From Tridacna crocea (taxonomy: Eukaryota > Mollusca > Bivalvia > Cardiida > Cardiidae): DNA of 64,000 nt. The position numbers were made by a program, and so were the translations under genes. Shown piece after piece: positions 11,925-25,300 of this stretch; positions within the stretch are counted from its first letter, which is position 1, and each line of letters begins with the position of its first letter. The notes below the pieces were generated by a model. The model worked only from the letters and a program-made list of their open reading frames with translations, was not told where the DNA came from and searched no databases. Location of the stretch: assembly GCA_943736015.1 (NCBI GenBank), contig OX031060.1:3244001-3308000 (forward strand), written 5' to 3'.

Positions 11925-12117
11925 GTCTTTTTTCCTTCGTCAATATGTTCATCGAAAAAGATAAAAATCGTTTTAATTCCTTTTATTTTTGATAAATGTA
12001 CAGCGTCTTGATTTCCGATAGTTGCCTGAGATAACAATTTACTCTGACACCGGTTGTCGTACCTGGCCTCCAACATGGCGGATGGGCAAATATTGCGTAA
12101 TCTGAAATTCCTCTATA

Positions 12118-13357
12118 GCAACTCACTGCAATGCCCAGCGGCCCTTTCAAAATATCTCACATAAACTTCTATTCTCTCACAGCGAAGTAGAAATTTTAAC
12201 ACGATTTAAAAAAAAAAACATACGGGCTATTGTCATTTCAAGGTTCATACTTCCCATATTAACCAGTGAATTCAAATTATTTCTTATCCTAAAATACCAT
12301 ACTTGGTATCTAACATGATCGATCGATCTATCGAGTGAGTGAGTGAGTGAGTCAAAAGTTGTCAGTCACGGTTGCATAACTTACGAAAGTATACGACTTT
12401 TCAGTAAATTCGATGTTTTAAGTGCTGTTTCTGATATATCCACGTAGATATATAACGGAGGCCATTGCTCCGATCAGTGCTTTCCCGGGGTTCAGGTTCT
12501 TCTTAATATTTTACCTACGCAAATGCCTGCTTTCTCACAAAGCCATCGTGGAAACAATGTTCGACGATGAGAAAGGAATCAAAATGACTATCAACAATCC
12601 TCAAATAGCAAACCTAGGCTAGTTATTGAACCTATTACCCTCTTATTTCTAGCTCTTCACATTACCGAATAATATAAAGGACTCGCCTTCGGCCATTAAA
12701 TTAGTCATTGCACAAAGAATACAAAAATGTGAGTTATCTAATGAAAAATTAATGGGCAAAAAAGGACAGTTTATAGGTTGCCTCCTGGTGGTAAAAAGAA
12801 GAACGGCACTAAACAGGAAGACGGTGTATCTGTGACAAACAAGTGCTTTTCATGACACACCGTTGAAAATTGCGCGAAATGTTATCATGTCGTCTGGACA
12901 GTTTTCTTAAAACTCTTTACCAAATCGATCTAATCTCGTGTTTAAACAAATATGATCAAGAAGAAGCCCCTCGAAATTTTATGGGAAGTAGAAAGTGATA
13001 GTAGGTCTAATCAGAATTTTTCCTTTTCAAAGAATTATTTTCTGTCAAACACTAACTTCATTTTGTCGTCTGCAACAGCCTTGATTTTAGTTTCAATATT
13101 TTTTTTTAGAAAAAGGTTCACAGCCTGTAAACTGTATGACGACGCGGTTACAATAAGATACCAAGTGTTCTGATAAGATGAACTAGGATGTGTAGAGCCT
13201 AATGATGAAATTGAACAAGGCAATTTCCTTTTTGTTTCGTTATCGGCTGGAGGACACTGTCAGGACAGTCAGACGTGCCTGTACATTTAGATCTACAGTT
13301 AGTTTTAAAACCAGTAGATCTACTATACATCGACATATCTCATCTGTGAATAGGAAC
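12118..13357. other. Spacer and presumed 5' region of methyltransferase gene A
   Basis: No supported gene upstream of 12950. A short microsatellite (GATC, then GAGT repeats) lies at 12316-12352. From about 12955 the sequence matches 43800 onward upstream of gene B, so the paralogous block starts here. A conserved stretch around 13235-13305 (GGACACTGTCAGGACAGTC) precedes the ATG in both genes and is the best candidate for promoter or 5'UTR; no TATA box was identified. Confidence 0.45.
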
Positions 13358-16300
13358 ATGGATAAAGTACATGTCGTGGCAAAAGATGGGTTTAAAGAGG
13401 TATGCTATTTGAATGACATCAGAGCTCCATGCAAAGGGAGTGATTTTTTTATTTCAAAATTTAATTATTCTCCAGTAAACCTGCATGAGTCATGGGCAAC
13501 GATTCTAATGAGTACCCACAACATAGATTTGGGGAAAAGAAATTTGGATTTTGAATACCTTCACTCCCACTTATCTGGAGCACTATACATATGTCATCGT
13601 TTTCTGTTTACTTTAACTCATTACCAAAAGACAAAATTTTAGGCTTGCCCAAATCGAAAGCATTTGCAGACGACAAAATAAAAGTGACCGAAATTTGAAA
13701 TTCGTTCTGTGAAGTGTAGAAAACATGGTGGGAAAAGGAGAAGATGCTGGTTACCAGCATTTTCTCCTTTTCCCACCATGTTTTCTAAAGGCTTATTTCT
13801 CAGGATCATCAAATATAAGGACTGTGTGGGGTAATGTCTTAAAAGTCAAATGCAGACGGCACAGATTATTTCTTGTCAGATTACAAAATGTGAGAGACTT
13901 CTATTTTGAAAATGTATTGAAACAATTAACTCATTACCACACAAGAAAATTTTGGACTGCTCCAAATTGAAAGCATTTGCAGGTGATAAAATAAAGATGA
14001 CTGAAAAATAGAAATTTGTTTTGGAAAGGGTAGAAAACACTGTGGGAAAAGGAGAAAATGCTGGTTACCAGCATTTTCTCCTTTTCCCACAGTGTTTTCA
14101 AAAGGCTTCTTTCTCAGGGGCGTCAAAAGTAGGGATTGAGTGGTAATGGGTTAACAAATGAAACGCATGTGTTGGATTTGTCAGTGAAAGAGAAGATTGG
14201 GCAAACATTGTAGGAAAAGGAGAAAATTGCTTGACGCCTTTTGTAAATATAATGGAAAAAGGAGAAAATAATTATATTGGTAACTACTATTTTCTCCTTC
14301 ATACACAATGTTTTTTCAAGCTGTTCTAAAGAAAGCCATATTTATTTCGCTGTTTGCAATGCTTTTAGGATTGATAGCCTAAGTCTACAATCTTGTAAGA
14401 TAGACGGATATTTAACACTGGCAAAAATAGAGACTGTATTTTTTTTTCTTTCCCAGGTCGCAAAATTTCTGTGAGTTTACCTTGATGGTTTGGTATTTTA
14501 AAATCTCAAAATTCCATCTTTTCCCATTGTACTCATTAGAATAGTCTCATTGAGACAATTCTAATGAGTACCCACAATGCTTTCAATTTGGACAAGCCTA
14601 AAATATTGTTGTTTGGTAATGAGTTAATATAATTATATTCTGACTTTGATAAGGAAGAAAATATCGTAGGAAAAGGGGAAAATGCTGGGTACCACAACGT
14701 TTTCTATAGCCTTCTTTCTCAGGATTGCCAAAAGTAGGGATTGTGTGGTAAAGGGTTATGTAATATTAGTTATTGTTATTTTCAGGGAAAACACTATGAC
14801 CTCAACCGACCGTCATACACTGACGAAATTACTGCACAAGTGGTGAAAAATCTATACAAAGGATCAAATGAAGGTATGTATATGTATATCAAACCTTTGT
14901 TTCAACTTTCACATCTACAGTTTGTCTCTGTAGACATTGAAGTTCAAGATCAGACTGCAAAATGTGCACAAATTGTCCAGTCTGATCTTTGATCTATACT
15001 GACACTGTCCACTTTGTTCAGACTTTCAGGACAAGAGTAATATTTAAGTGCAGATTGTTTGGTTTCAGAGCTCCAGATAAGTGTGTATAATGTTATTCTA
15101 AATCCATTATTTATCTCCCAAACTCTATGTTGTGGATACACCTCTGATATGACATCTTCACGAGCCAAGGTTATGTTCACTACATGGATCTTACCTTGGC
15201 GGATCAATCCCGATTTCGAGATTCCTGGCGACACGCTCCCATTGGATGCTGCTTATTATCTCCCTTTACATCATATTTCTTAAAGCCAATGAAATGTCCT
15301 TTTACAAACCGCTTACGAATACAATATTTCAAAATGAAGCAATAACCACACACATACTTCGACATTCCATGGTCAGGTGCTGGGATATAGCCTAAAACAT
15401 CTGATAATTGATTGGTCACATTGGAACTTTATGTAAATATTGTTCGTCTATGTTTTCTTTGGTTATAAATCATAGCAGATCCTGCACACATCCACGGAGG
15501 TATTCATGTTTACCTTCTATTTTTATCGCCACCCTGTTATATTTTTATCAAAGATGAAATGCTACAAGCAATTTTATTTGATGCAGTTAGAGCTGGCTGC
15601 AACTAATGAAAATGCGTATCAGGTGATTGTCAAAATCAAACTCAATCCGCCAAGGGTAGAGTAGCGTAGTGGATCGTAACCTATGGCTTGCGAAGATGCT
15701 CTAATGAGTACCTGTAAAAAAGGGTTTAGAGGACAATAATTTATATTTTCAATTCTGAAATCAAAATCACTCCCTCTATCTGGAGTTCTGTGGTTTGTTT
15801 GTTTGGTGTTTTTCACTGTTTTCAAAGTTATTTTAGTTATCCTGTGATGGCCAATGCACCTATCTTTGCTTTCCTGGACTGTCCCTCACGGTATCTACCA
15901 AACGACAGAAATAAAGACTTGTCTAAATCAAAACATTTGCAGGCAACAACTTAACATGATGTTGAAAAAGGCTACAATGATGGAATTTGTATTTGGTAGG
16001 CTAGACAGCATTGCCAGAAAAGGATAAAATGCAGATGTTACCAGTATTTTCTCTTTTTCCCACAGTGCTTTCTATGGTACCCTATGGTTGATGAATTCAA
16101 TAGTTCAAATCATATTTTACTCTTTCCCAAACAAGCCCTGGTTTTTACGTGTCTGCAGTACAAGCCTTCAGAAAACACTGTAGGAAAAGCAGAAATTGCA
16201 TGTTACAAGCATTTTCTCTTTTTCCCACAGTGTTTTCTAGCCTATTGGAAAACTTTCTGCCATTTTCATCAAATTCAAAATTATCATCTGCAAACACTTT

Positions 16301-19300
16301 GAGTTTAGGACAGTCTAAAATTTGCCATTTGGGAAAGGGTTAAATTGTCATCTGCAAATGCATCAATTTGGAAAAACCAAAGATTTTGTTGTTTGGGAAA
16401 GAGTTAGTGGGTCATCATATTTATAACTTTTTTGCAATTGACAGTTTCCTCTATTTTCATTATTTTCCTTTAGACTCTGATGTGTCGAACTATTGTTTAC
16501 ATGTAAATTACTCAACACTTTACCATATGGCAAAATGTTTTGGACTTGTCCAAATACAAAGCATTTACACATGACAAAATTAATGTGACTCAGATTATGG
16601 AATATTTTTGTAAAGGGTTGAATTTTTTTTTTTTGAAAAAGGAGAAATGCCAGAAAGAAGCATTGTTTCCTTTTCTTGCAATGTTTTCAAAAGCCTTTCC
16701 AGCAAAAAAAGTTGTAAAATCAAGGGATTGTTTTGGACAAGGTTAAAGTCTTAACTCTTTACCACACAACAAAATTTTAGACTGGTCCAAATTCAAAGCA
16801 TTTGCAAACGACAAAATAAAGCTGACTAAAAAATAGAAATTTGTTCGGGGAAAGGTAGAAAACACTGTGGGAAAAGGAGAAAATGCTGGTTACCAGCATT
16901 TTCTCCTTTTCCTACAGTGTTTTCAAAAGGCTTCTTTCTCAGGGGCGTCAAAAGTAGGGATTGTGTGGAAATGGGCTAACCCTTTACCACACAGCCACGA
17001 CTTTTAATGACCCTGTGAAAAAAGCCTTTTGAAAGCATTGTGGGAAAAGGAGAAAATGCTGGTAACCAGCATTTTCTCCTTTTCCGACCATGTTTTCATC
17101 ATTGCTGGAAACAAATTTTTTTTTTTGAGTTACATTGAATTTGTCGTCTGCAAGTGCTTTCAATTTGGACCAGTCTAAAATTTTGTTGTTTGGTAAAGAG
17201 TTAAATTATATTTAAATTTTTCGTCAGCAAATGCATCAATTTGGAAAAACCCAAGATTTTGTTGTTTCACTATGGGAAAGAGTTAGTCGGTCATCATATT
17301 TGGTCATCATATTTATAACTTCTTTGCCAGTGACAGTTTCCTCTGTTTTCATTATTTTCCTTCAGACTCTGATGTGTAGAACTATTGTTTACATGTAAAT
17401 TACTTAACACTGTACTTTTTTGGAAAAAGGAGAAATGATGGAAAGAAGCATTTGTTACGAGTCAGGCGTAACTAGAAAGAAGAAGCCAGCAACAAACGAT
17501 AACAATTAACAGAATTTATTAACAAAAATATCAAATAAACAGTGACAATATTACAATAGTACAAAACAATACCTTAGACGTTAAATTCAGAAGACAAACT
17601 ATTCCAGTCTTAATTCCAATCTGATCCTGATCCAAACTGAATGTAATCCAAGCACACGAAGTAATCCTCACTTTAGTCTAGTCTGATCCGAATTCAAACT
17701 GAATGTAATCCAAGCACTAATTATGACACAAACACAAAATAATCCCCACTGTAGTCTGGCAATCATGTATTAACTAGTGAACACTGAGATATAAAAAGCT
17801 TTTCCTTTTATAATAACAGGGAAACTTCCAGAAAATTCATGTTAAAATAAGTTGCATAATTTCTAGTAATCAGATTGTATATAAAGGCCTGGAAACTTCC
17901 AGCACAATATTCCACAAGAGAGAATCCAGTTCTAAAAATAGTAACAGGGGAAAACCATTCAAAAATAGATACACACATGAACAAAACTGGGAATAACTGG
18001 GTATGTACATAACACTTCCCCCCTTGAAAAGAAAAAGAAAGGTTTATGAAATAAATCTTTCTTTTTTGCAATATTATTTATATACATGTATATGATACTT
18101 TAACTGAAGTATTACATAGGAAATGACAAACTCAAATATTAATTATTTCAGACTAATGAAAACAGTCAAGGTAATGAAAGTACAGTTTTAAAATTCAGTT
18201 TGAACTTGATTTAGGGAAAAACGACTATTTGAATTTCAAACTCTCGAAAGAGCATCTGGAATAATGTTATCTTTCCCTTTTATGTGTCTTATGTCAAGAT
18301 TAAACTCTTGAAGCAATAAACTCCACCTCAGTAATCTTTGATTCTTATTCTTAAGTTTGTTTAGAAAACTTAAAGGGTTATGATCACTGAATACAACAAT
18401 TGGTGAAGTTGAAGAGGTTAAATAAACTTCGAACTGCTGGATTGCCAGAATTAAAGCAAGACACTCTTTTTCTATGGTAGAGTAATTTTTCTGATGTTTG
18501 TTAAATTTCTTAGAAAAGTAACAAACTGGGTGATCAATACCATTATTATCTTCTTGTAAAAGAACAGCACCAATACCAACATCACTTGCATCAACAGCTA
18601 ATCTGAAACATTTGTCAAAATCAGGTGCCAAGAGAACTGGTGTGCTCTTTAGTATGGCTTTTAGACGATCAAATGCATCTTGACATTTGTCATTCCATTT
18701 GAACTTTGCACTTTTCTTAAGTAAATTTGTTAAAGGTTCAGCAATACCCGAGAAATTTTTACAGAATTTTCTATAGTAGCCAGCCATACCAAGAAATCGC
18801 ATCAGCTGTCTTTTACATTTAAGCACAGGAAACTCAGAGATAGCATTGACCTTAGCTTCTAAAGGTTTAACTTGACCCTGTCCCACAAGATGTCCTAGAA
18901 ATGTTACAGTAGCATGACAAAATTCAGTTTTTGCAAGATTCACAGTCAGTTTCGCTTTACTGAGTCTGTCGAAGAACTTCCTGATTCTTTGAAGGTGGTC
19001 ACTCCAACTGTCTGAGTAGATGATGACGTCATCAATATATGCATTACAGCCCTCTAATCCGCATATAACGTTGTTTACAAGTCGCTGAAACGTTGCAGGA
19101 GAATTTTTCATCCCAAACGGCATAACTTTGTACTGGTACAGACCGTTTGGAGTAGCAAAGGCTGATACTTCTTTTGCTCTATCAGTCAGTGGAACTTGCC
19201 AGAATCCTTTTAGCAGGTCAAATTTGGTGACATATTTAGAATTTCCAACTTTGTCAATACAGTCATCAATTCTTGGTATTGGAAAAGAGTCTGTTTTTGT

Positions 19301-22300
19301 CACAGAGTTCACTTTACGATAGTCAGTACACATTCTATAAGTTCCATTTGATTTAGGTACTAATATACATGGTGAACTATAATTACTCTGGCTAGATTCA
19401 ATAAAGTCATTTTCCAGTAAGTATTTTACTTCATCTTGGAGGTATTTCTGTTTCAAAGGATTCATCCTATATGGATGTTGCTTTATTGGTTTAGAATCTT
19501 CCACAATGACATCATGATAGATTTTATCTGTTCTTGTGGGGATATCAGGAAATAAATGTTCATATTCATGTATCAACTGTTTCAGCTCTTCCTGCTGCGA
19601 TGGTTCCAAGTGAGAAAGTTTGTTGTCGAGGTTTCTCAAAATATCAGAATTCTCAAGTTTAGATGGACCAGGATCAGATTTATCAATAAAGTTCGAATTT
19701 ACTTCAAGATCAGATACATTTGATTCTTGTGGGACAGTGTTTACAACTGTAATTGGTTTTGAAATAGAGCTATCTCTGTCAAAGTATTCCTTTAACATAT
19801 TTATATGACACATTTGTTTGTTTTTACGCCTTCCTGGAGTATTAATTATATAGTTTAAATCACTTGTTTTCTTGTCAATAGTGTAGGGTCCAAAATATCT
19901 TGCCTGTAGAGGTCTGCCAGGTATTGGCAAAAGAGCAAGGACTTTGTCACCTGGTTTAAATTTTCTATCAATTACATGGTTGTCATATCTTGCTTTCATT
20001 TTGCTCTGAGATGTTTTAAGATTAGACCTAGCAACCTCACATGCCCTAGACAGTCTATGTCTGAAGTCAGAAACATACTGCAGTAAATTCAAAGATGTTT
20101 CATCATTTGAGAGAAATTTCTCTTTCAAAAGTTTTAAAGGTCCACGAACAGAATGGCCAAAAACCAATTCAAAAGGACTGAAACCAAGAGATTCTTGTAC
20201 AGATTCTCTGGCTGCAAATAGTAACAAATGGATGCCCTCATCCCAATCTTTTTCAGTGTCAAAGCAATATGACCTTATCATATTTTTTAATGTCTGGTGA
20301 AATCTTTCTAAAGCACCTTGACTTTCAGGGTGATAGGCGGATGACCTATATTGCTTGATTCCTAATTCATGCATAACCTGTTGGAATATACCAGACATAA
20401 AATTTGACCCTTGATCAGACTGAACTGATTTTGGAAGACCAACAAATGTGAAAAACTTTATAAGAGCTTTGACTATTGACTTTGTTTTGATGTTCCTTAA
20501 AGGAATAGCTTCAGGAAAACGTGTAGAAGTACACATAATTGTTAAGAGATACTCATTTCCTGACTTGGTTCGAGGTAAAGGACCAACACAATCTATAAGT
20601 ATCCTACTGAAAGGTTCATCAAAAGCAGGAATAGGTTGTAATTGAGCTTTGGGAATGGTTTGGTTGGGTTTACCTACCATTTGACATGTATGGCAAGTTT
20701 TACAATATTTAGAGACATCTGATTTGAGACCAGGCCAATAAAAATGACTAATAATTTTGTGATAGGTCTTGTTTATACCTAGATGACCTGACATAGGACT
20801 TTCATGGGCTATACTTAGTATTTCATGACGATATGACTTTGGAACCACAATTTGGTGGTAAACAGCCCATTCATCATCAGCTGGGACATCAAATGGTCGC
20901 CATTTTCTCATAAGAATCCCATTCTTTATATAGTAACACATTGGGACCTCTGAAATTTCATCTTCAGGTAAAGCCCTAAAAATTAATTTTGAAATCTCAG
21001 GATCAGTTTGCTGTTCCTGGATAAGCTGTGACTTTGACAGCGTGTCATGACCTTGGTCAATAGACCTTGGTGGTGAATGGCAAGACATTGACGAGTCTGT
21101 CTGAGTATCAGACAAACTGGGATCAAGAGACTTTTTAATCTCATTATTAAAATATTGACCGATAAAAGTATCCGTCAAGTCAATGTCAGAGTTTGAGTTT
21201 TTCAAAATGGCCTTTTTAGCCATAGCTCGGGTAACTGCACAAGAAGGATACAAGTCAGGAATTTCCTGCTCGATAGGGTCATCTGTTTGACCTATATTTG
21301 GTGTGTCAGTTACAAGTGGATTAACCACAACCTTATCTCCAGCTAAGTCATTGCCTAGCAGTAAATGGACACCTTTAAATGGTAAGGAAGGTTTAATACC
21401 AATAACCACAGGCCCAGTAACCAAATCTGATGACAAATTAACATGATGGAGAGGGATATTAACAGTTCCACACTCTACACCCTGAATAAGGACACTAGTA
21501 CCGGAAGAAGTCTTCTCAGAAAAAGGCAGTATATCTGCTAAAATAAGAGATTGAGAAGCTCCTGTGTCTCTTAAAATTTTAATAGGGGTAGGTGGGCAAT
21601 TATCACCTAAAAGTGAAACAAAACCATTCAACATAAATGGTTCAAAAATCTCCATAGTAGAATCAGACTTGGGTTTTGTGACTATGTCAATTGTATTGGT
21701 TTTAATAGAAGACTGTGGCCTCGGCCTAAGAGTGGTGAGCCCTGTTGGTTTGGCTTCATCACTTTCTAACTTCCTTTTTAATTTCAAACATTCAGAAACA
21801 AGGTGACCAGGTTTCTTACAATAGTTACAAGTGGGTCGAGATAAGGGATATTGACTTTTGGTTTCACTAGTAGAATTGGGTTTGGGTGTATTGGATTGAC
21901 TGGGCACGCCAGATGAATTACCAGACGTAAATTTATTTTGGGGATGTGAGGAAGTAGGTTTTGCTTTAGCAATAAAAGAAACTTTATGTGTAAGATAGTA
22001 ATTATCAGCCAGACGAGCTGCTTCTTCTAAAGTTTCAACTTGTTTTTCGTCTAAGAATGTCTTAACATCAAATTGAATACAACGTTTGAATTCTTCAACT
22101 AACATAAGTTGTCTGAGTTTATCAAAATTTTGGTCTATTTTCTTAGAACAGCACCATCTATCAAATAACTGTTCTTTATTTCTAGCAAATTCAACATGAG
22201 TCTGGTTAGAATCTTTTTTACAATTTCTAAATTTTTGTCTATATGCTTCTGGGACCAGCTCATAACCTTTGAGAATAAGTTCTTTAACAGTCTCATAATG

Positions 22301-25300
22301 ATGACATTGTTCAACACCTAGTTGTGTATAAATTTCACGAGCTTTGCCTATCAAAACACTTTGCAGAAGCAAAGTCCAGTGCTCTCTTGGCCAATTTAAG
22401 TTTTCTGCAACTTTTTCAAAGTGTAGGAAGTATTTATCAACTTCTTTTTCTTGAAATGGAGGAACAAGCCTAATATGTTTTGTAACATCGAAATTGTATT
22501 CAATCTTTTGCTTGGGCTGATTTGCTCTTTCTTGCATTTCTATTTCCCTCATTCTTAATTGAAATTCTCTCTCCTTCTCTCTCTCTTCCCTTTCCCTTTC
22601 TTCTCTCTCCCTTTCTCTTTCTCTTTCCTTCTCTCTCTCTACTCTTTCTTCTCTCTGTCTTTCCCTTTCTCTTTCTATTTCTAACTGTCTGATCTGAAGT
22701 TTTAATTCAAGTTCTTTCGAACTTGAAACTGACTGAACGTCAACTATCAGGGAAAGAGCATTTTCATTGAAAATCTCCTCATCAACAAAATATTGTACCA
22801 AAATGTTCTTAATTTCATGTTTACGCATTGAAGATTTTATTTCAGACAATTTATAGTGCTTCGCAAGATTAAGCAAATCAGTCTTTTTACCCAAATTCAA
22901 TAACTCCACAGACGGTTCAGCCGTAAATTTATCTAAGTCAAAAGACATGTTTGTTTGTTGCTGGATTCAAGTACAAAATTGTATTATAATTACTGATTAG
23001 TAAACGAATGCGTTAGTCTAGTTTCCAATCCCGGACGAGCCCCCAATTTCTGTTACGAGTCAGGCGTAACTAGAAAGAAGAAGCCAGCAACAAACGATAA
23101 CAATTAACAGAATTTATTAACAAAAATATCAAATAAACAGTGACAATATTACAATAGTACAAAACAATACCTTAGACGTTAAATTCAGAAGACAAACTAT
23201 TCCAGTCTTAATTCCAATCTGATCCTGATCCAAACTGAATGTAATCCAAGCACACGAAGTAATCCTCACTTTAGTCTAGTCTGATCCGAATTCAAACTGA
23301 ATGTAATCCAAGCACTAATTATGACACAAACACAAAATAATCCCCACTGTAGTCTGGCAATCATGTATTAACTAGTGAACACTGAGATATAAAAAGCTTT
23401 TCCTTTTATAATAACAGGGAAACTTCCAGAAAATTCATGTTAAAATAAGTTGCATAATTTCTAGTAATCAGATTGTATATAAAGGCCTGGAAACTTCCAG
23501 CACAATATTCCACAAGAGAGAATCCAGTTCTAAAAATAGTAACAGGGGAAAACCATTCAAAAATAGATACACACATGAACAAAACTGGGAATAACTGGGT
23601 ATGTACATAACACATTGTTTCCTTTTCTTGCAATGTTTTCAAAAGCCTTTCTAGCAAAAAAAGTTGTAAAATCAAGGGATTGTTTTGGACAAGGTTAAAG
23701 TCCTTACAAAAATCTAATCCCCCCCCCCCACTTTTTTTTAGGCGTCAAGTACAACATCCTTGAGATTGGGGCAGGAACAGGGAAATTTACAAGGAAATTA
23801 CAGCCTTATCTTGGAAAGGTAGGTGTTTAACTCATAACCAAACGACAAATTTTGGACCCTTCCAAACCAAAAGAGTTTGCAGACAACAATTTTAGATTTG
23901 GAGAAAATGGCAGAAAGTGCTCAAAAAAGGTAGAAAACACTGTGGGAAAAGGAGAAATTGCTCGTTACGAGCAATTTCTCCTTTTCCCACAGCGTTTTCA
24001 AAAGACTTTTACTGCAGACACATAAAAACCAGGGCTTGTTTGGGAAAGGGTTAACTCATTACCAAACATTCCAGGGTTTTCATAAATCTGAGAAAAAGGC
24101 CTTTGAAAAACATTGTAGGTAAAGGAGAAAATGATGGTGACCAGCATTTTCTCTTTTTCCCACAATGTTTTCTACCCTCGGAGAACAAATTTCAATTTTT
24201 GAGTCCTGTTCATTTTGTTGTCTGCCAATGTTTTTGAATTGGTTATCAGCATTTTCTCCTTTTCCCACATTTTTATATATCATCTCAGAACAAATTTCAA
24301 TTTTTAATTTGCATTAATTCTATTTTCTGCAAAATTAATGCTTTCAGTTTGGACCAGACGAAATTTTTGTCATTTGGCTAAGAGTTAATTCCTGTGTTTC
24401 TTTATAATCTGCCCACCCGGGTGGCTCAGTGGTGAGTGTGTCAGATTCATGACCTGGTGGTTGTGAGTTCGATACCCGGTTGAAGTGAACTTTCTTTCCG
24501 ACATATTTTCGCCTCTCACCTCTGCATGTGAGTAAAGTCATCAGTGGCTTTGGAAAGAAAGTAGTGTTAGTACCGGCATGAGAAAGCCAGGAAACACATG
24601 TGTGTCACCGACCGCCATGATATGACCTTAGCTGTTAAATGGCATTAAACCCCAATACAACCATCCAATTCTCTATAATCTATTGAGTAATTCCTTGTAT
24701 CTTTTCTTGCAAACCAGAAGCAAAAGCCTCATGAAAACATGAATGGCAACAAGGAAATAAAGTTGGTTTACCTTTCCAACTGAAACTATGTTTTGTACAC
24801 TATAGAAGACAAATCCTGCCATCTTATTTGTTACTTACTATGTTTTAACAACCCTAGGAAATAAGGCTTTCGAAAACATTGTGAGAATGGATGAAAATAA
24901 TGGTCAACAGCATTAAATTTCTTCTTTTTCAGCCATGTTTTCTATTCTTTAACAGATAGATCACAGTGCTTGAGCCACATTTATTTTCTTTTAATTCTTT
25001 ACCAAACGACAAACTTTTAGACTGGTCCAAATTGAAAGCAGTTGCAGACGACAGATTAAATGTAACTCAAAAATTGAAATTTGTTTCCAGTAGGGTGGAA
25101 AACATTGTGGGAAAAGGAGAAAATGCTGGTTACCAGCATTTTGTCCTTTTCCCACAATGTTTTCAAAAGGCTTCTATCTCAAGGTCGTAAAAACCAGGGA
25201 TTGTTTGGGACAGGGTTAACAGGGTCTGAAGTTATTTGTCAACATTATGTGACTTATCTGCATTGAGGTTGTTTTTTGCTATTATGCCTTTGAAATGGAC

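Larger units (their letters stand above)
5973..12115. mobile_element. ISL2EU/IS4EU-like DNA transposon, complete copy 2
   Basis: Complete 6143-bp element. Left end AAGAGGAATTTCA and right end TGAAATTCCTCTA are inverted over 12 of 13 bases. After an unpaired spacer, a second inverted block of 20 bp (one mismatch) lies at 6017-6036 and 12064-12083, containing CCGCCATCTTGG / CCGCCATGTTGG. The spacer is 12 bp longer on the left. TA flanks both sides (5971-5972, 12116-12117). Genes inside: nuclease 6110-8577 (+) and transposase 10021-11924 (-), tail to tail. Both are intact, so this copy looks potentially autonomous. Confidence 0.85.
17453..23612 (-). mobile_element. Intact Ty3/gypsy-type LTR retrotransposon with integrase before RT (Gmr1-like)
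   Basis: 6160 bp on the minus strand. LTRs of 562 bp are at 23051-23612 (5') and 17453-18014 (3'), starting TGTTACGAG and ending ATAACA, with a 4-bp CATT duplication. The LTRs appear identical by eye. The primer-binding site at 23028-23045 is complementary to tRNA-Pro, 5 nt from the LTR. The polypurine tract is 18015-18025. One uninterrupted gag-pol ORF. The domain order protease, integrase, RT, RNase H distinguishes it from standard gypsy elements. It sits in intron 2 of methyltransferase gene A, antisense to the gene. Confidence 0.93.

Noticed and set aside
12422..12622. 66-aa ORF upstream of gene A
   Set aside because: No conserved counterpart upstream of gene B, no domain and no splice context.
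22560..22700. Purine/pyrimidine-rich stretch as a microsatellite breaking the gag gene
   Set aside because: It stays in frame and codes the Arg/Glu coiled coil.
17453..23612. Endogenous retrovirus, because of the tRNA-Pro primer site
   Set aside because: No envelope ORF, and the integrase-before-RT order places it with Gmr1-like retrotransposons.
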